DNA from: Anaeromyces robustus
Lineage: Eukaryota; Neocallimastigomycota; Neocallimastigomycetes; Neocallimastigales; Neocallimastigaceae
NCBI GenBank assembly: GCA_002104895.1
Contig: MCFG01000532.1
Span: 1 to 35,701, forward strand
DNA: 35,701 nt
Direction: 5' to 3'
In this document: piece by piece, positions 32,751 through 35,701 of the stretch
Layout: the number at the start of each line of letters is the position of its first letter
Position numbering within the stretch: the stretch's first letter is position 1
Translations under genes and position numbers: made by a program
The notes under the pieces: model-generated
Told to the model about the DNA's origin: nothing
What the model saw: the letters and a program-made list of their open reading frames with translations, nothing else
Databases searched by the model: none

Positions 32751-32775
32751 AAAACGGCGGCATCCATCCATTTTT
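32751..32775. promoter_or_regulatory. GC-rich patch upstream of mannanase copy 3
   Basis: ACGGCGGCATCCATCCA lies about 650 bases before the start codon. It is among the most GC-dense short stretches of non-coding DNA in the window. CGG-type triplets are typical targets of fungal zinc-cluster factors, so it is a candidate activator site, but nothing proves it. Confidence 0.3.
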
Positions 32776-33415
32776 TTTCCATTTTTTTTTCCGTTTTTAT
32801 TTTTACATTTTTTCATTTTTTTATTTATTTTAAACTTGACTATCAATTTTTAAGATAATAATAAAATAATTAAAAATTAAAAAATTAAAAAATTGTTTTG
32901 ACGACTTTAAAAACTTTGATAATAAAAATTAATTAATAATTTAATATTAAATAATAATAAAATATTAAATAATAATAAAATATTAAATAATAGTTATTTA
33001 TTTATTTATTTATTTATTATAAAATTTATTTATTTATTTACTTTTATTTATTTACTTTTTTTTTTTAATCTATTTAATTTATGATTCATCCAAATTTAAT
33101 TTTAATAAAATTATATTAAAAAAAAATTTTTTTAAGTAAATAATAATTATAATTTATCAAAATCATGTATTAACTATAACTATAAAAACGGTAATATTTT
33201 TTCTTTTTTTTTTTATTTATTTATTTATTTTATCTATTTTATGTCATTTGTATTATAAAGAAAAAGAAAAAAAAAAAAATATAAAAATATAAAAATATCT
33301 ATAAACAAATATATAAAATATATTATTTTTTTTTTAATATTAATTATTAGATTTAAAAAGGAAAAGAAAGAAAAATATAAAAGATTGAATAATAACTAAT
33401 AATAATAAAAAGAAA

Positions 33416-34606
33416 ATGAAATCTTTACTATTATTTATTTTTATATTTATTTTAACTTTATTTTCAAATGGTAGTTTTGCTTTAGATTTTGTGAAAAGAT
33501 GTGGTGATCAATTTATTCTTGATAATAAAACTTTTTATTTTACCGGTAGTAATACTTATTATCTTCATTATAAAGATATCGATTATGGTACACCCAGAGT
33601 TTTTGAAGTAGCAAAAAATCATGGATTTAATGTTTTAAGAACTTGGGCTTTTATGGATCAAGCTTATACTCAAAATAATGTTTATTATACCTCCTTTAAT
33701 AATGTTACTCGTGAAATTGAAGTAAATGAAGGTGAAAATGGTCTTCAACGTCTTGATCGTATTATTGCTTTAGCCGAAGAAAATGGTATACGTTTAATTT
33801 TAACCCTAACTAATAATTGGGCTGATTTTGGTGGTATGGAAGAATGGGTAAGAAATTTTGGGTATAAGGAACATTATCAATTTTATACTGAACCAGAAAT
33901 TAAAAAATCTTTTAAAAAATATATACTTACTTTACTTAATCGTACTAATACGATTACTGGTAAACAATATAAAAATGATGGTACAATTTTTGCATGGGAA
34001 TTAGCTAATGAACCAAGATGTGGAGGTACTAATATGGGTAAAAATGAAAATTGTACCACAAATACTTTAACTCAATGGTTAGATGAAATGTCTACTTATA
34101 TTAAAAGTATTGATAAAAATCATATGATTAGTACGGGGGAAGAAGGTTTTGGTTTAGCTGGTGTTGACAGTGAAAATGATATTTATGGATTTGGAGATGG
34201 TAATGATTTTGTTGCTAATGCCGCTCTTAAAAATATTGATTTTGCTACCATTCATCTTTATGCTTCGTATTGGGGATTTAAAGATTTTGTAAAGGAAGGA
34301 CTTCAATATTTTGAAGAACATGCTAAAGTTATTAAAAAAATGTTAAATAAACCAATTATTATGGAAGAATTTGGTATGCCAAAAGATAAACGTGATGAAG
34401 TTTACCCATCCTATATGCAAAGTTTAGTGGATAATGATTATAATGGTATAATGTTTTGGATGCTTGCTCATGAAGAATATCCAGATTATGATGGATTTAC
34501 ATTATATGATCAAGATATTACTACTTATATTGATGAATTTACTATTATACAAAAACAAAAAAGTGGCATAGAATTAGATAATTGTTTTAATTCATTAAAT
34601 AATTAA
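33416..34606 (+). CDS. Secreted GH5 (subfamily 7-like) endo-beta-1,4-mannanase, copy 3
   Basis: A 396-residue enzyme. Signal peptide MKSLLLFIFIFILTLFSNGSFA, then LDFVKRCGDQF as in copy 2. Catalytic set: Arg75 (VLRTWAF), Asn198-Glu199 (ELANEPRC), His280/Tyr282 (TIHLYASYWG), Glu318 (IMEEFG), Trp348 (MFWM). It differs from copy 2 by ANEPRCGG instead of ANEPRCWG, next to the acid/base residue, a one-residue insertion (KKMLNKP) before the nucleophile strand, and a shorter tail (IELDNCFNSLNN). There is no dockerin or CBM. The Trp-to-Gly change beside the active site might alter substrate subsite contacts. Codon choice (GGT, GCT, CGT, ACC) is like that of copies 1 and 2 and suits good expression. 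Confidence 0.92.
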   Translation: MKSLLLFIFIFILTLFSNGSFALDFVKRCGDQFILDNKTFYFTGSNTYYLHYKDIDYGTPRVFEVAKNHGFNVLRTWAFMDQAYTQNNVYYTSFNNVTREIEVNEGENGLQRLDRIIALAEENGIRLILTLTNNWADFGGMEEWVRNFGYKEHYQFYTEPEIKKSFKKYILTLLNRTNTITGKQYKNDGTIFAWELANEPRCGGTNMGKNENCTTNTLTQWLDEMSTYIKSIDKNHMISTGEEGFGLAGVDSENDIYGFGDGNDFVANAALKNIDFATIHLYASYWGFKDFVKEGLQYFEEHAKVIKKMLNKPIIMEEFGMPKDKRDEVYPSYMQSLVDNDYNGIMFWMLAHEEYPDYDGFTLYDQDITTYIDEFTIIQKQKSGIELDNCFNSLNN

Positions 34607-35090
34607 TTAATTAATTTGTTAGTTAGAAAGTAGATAATTAATTAAAGAATTAATTAATTAACTCATTAGAGAAATAATTAATTATATTATATAAATCAAT
34701 ATATTTTAAAGTCGTTTTTCTTTTTTTTATATCTAATATAGAAATGACTTAAATATTCTAATCCTTCTTTTTTTATTAATTAATAACAATGTAGATAAAT
34801 ATAGAATTATGTATATAACATAACAACATATCATTTTTTTATTTATATCTAAAATAACTATATATAAATTATAAATATATAAAAGAATATCTTTTTTTAC
34901 TATTTTTATTTTAATTATTATATTATTAATAAGTAATTTCACTTGCTAAATAAAACTGGAATGAAAATTAAAAAAAATTAAAAATTAAAAAAAAAGAAAA
35001 AAAAACTTTTTTTTTTAATACAATCCATTTTTCTATTCAATAATGAATATAAATATAAATATTAAATCTATTTTTCATTTACAACCTATC

Positions 35091-35155
<65 letters not shown>

Positions 35156-35701
35156 GATCAATGAATCTTTATTTTATTAATTTAAAACAAATTCAATTAA
35201 ATAATAAAAATAAAAATATCTTTTATAATTAATGATGATTATTATTATAATTTATTATTATTATTTTTTTTTTATTTTAACTTTTTTTTTTTTTTTAACT
35301 TTTTTTTTTTTCATTTATCAAATTTTATAACTTTTAAAAAAAAGAAAAAATTTCTGTTTTTTATTAACTTTTTTATCAATTTTATCAAAAAAAAAAAAAA
35401 AAAAAAAAAAAATTTTTTTTCTCTCTTTTTACATTTTTACAATAGTTATTTAAATTGTAAAATGACCGTTTTTTTTTTAAAAAAAAAAAAATGAATAACG
35501 GCTTAAAAAAATAATTATATTATAATTATTATTAGTTGATATATAAAATATAAAAATAATATTTCAAAATTAAAAATACTTTAAATAAAACACTATAAAA
35601 AAATTAAAACAAAACAAAAAAATATTATTATTATTATAAATATTAAAAAACAATTTCCTTAAATTTTATCGTTTATTATTAAAAAAAAATAGTATATATC
35701 T
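34607..35701. other. right-flank intergenic region
   Basis: It begins with repeated TTAATTAATT palindromes after the mannanase stop, holds a (TAA)n tract and several A/T homopolymers, and a GACCGTTTTTTTTTTAAAA fold-back near 35464. I see no exon or gene. Confidence 0.6.
35091..35152. repeat. (AAT)n microsatellite
   Basis: About 20 uninterrupted AAT units. A plus-strand Asn frame here is short (ATG near 35043) and has no recognisable domain. Confidence 0.9.

Overview
The window looks like nuclear DNA of an anaerobic gut fungus (Neocallimastigomycota). The evidence is extreme AT-richness with long homopolymers and ATT/TAAA microsatellites, short spliceosomal introns (mostly GTAAGT/GTATGT-like donors, A/T-rich sequence before AG), asparagine-rich proteins, ankyrin-repeat proteins, secreted plant-wall hydrolases and bacterial-looking genes. 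Genus cannot be told from the sequence. All exon structures are my own reading from splice signals, frame and domain continuity; no transcript data were available.

Layout. (1) 1-1287, minus: first five exons of an ABCB-type ABC transporter, running off the left edge. (2) 2334-5408: two bacterial-looking genes, both damaged. One is a DHA2-type MFS efflux transporter (minus, one frameshift in an A9 tract). The other is a relic of a PEP-synthase/rifampicin-phosphotransferase-like dikinase (plus, whole middle deleted). (3) 5994-9010: an ankyrin-repeat gene followed by the decayed remains of a related gene, with a nested inverted repeat between them. (4) 9532-10335: a secreted, probably GPI-anchored, ten-cysteine protein. 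(5) 11462-13546, plus: a three-exon gene with two SH3 domains and a PPxY motif. (6) 13547-16330: a graveyard holding a duplicated AT block, a copied 3' end of the neighbouring ankyrin gene interrupted by two poly(A)-tailed inserts flanked by short direct repeats, and half a TLDc-domain gene. (7) 16333-23315, minus: an eight-exon gene that, when spliced, reads ubiquitin-like domain, two EH domains, SH3, long Q/N-rich linkers and about twelve ankyrin repeats (about 1961 residues). (8) 25436-34606, plus: three tandem GH5 (subfamily 7-like) endo-beta-1,4-mannanase genes at about 4 kb spacing, secreted and without dockerins.

How they fit together. The mannanases are a locally amplified set for digestion of plant hemicellulose outside the cell. 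The SH3 gene and the ubiquitin-like/EH/SH3/ankyrin gene share closely related SH3 domains and look like endocytic or ubiquitin-linked scaffold adaptors. The EH/ubiquitin-like/SH3/ankyrin combination is the most novel item here. The transporter and dikinase relics look like a decaying, horizontally acquired drug-handling pair. Much of the rest is microsatellite, fold-back and segmentally copied DNA.
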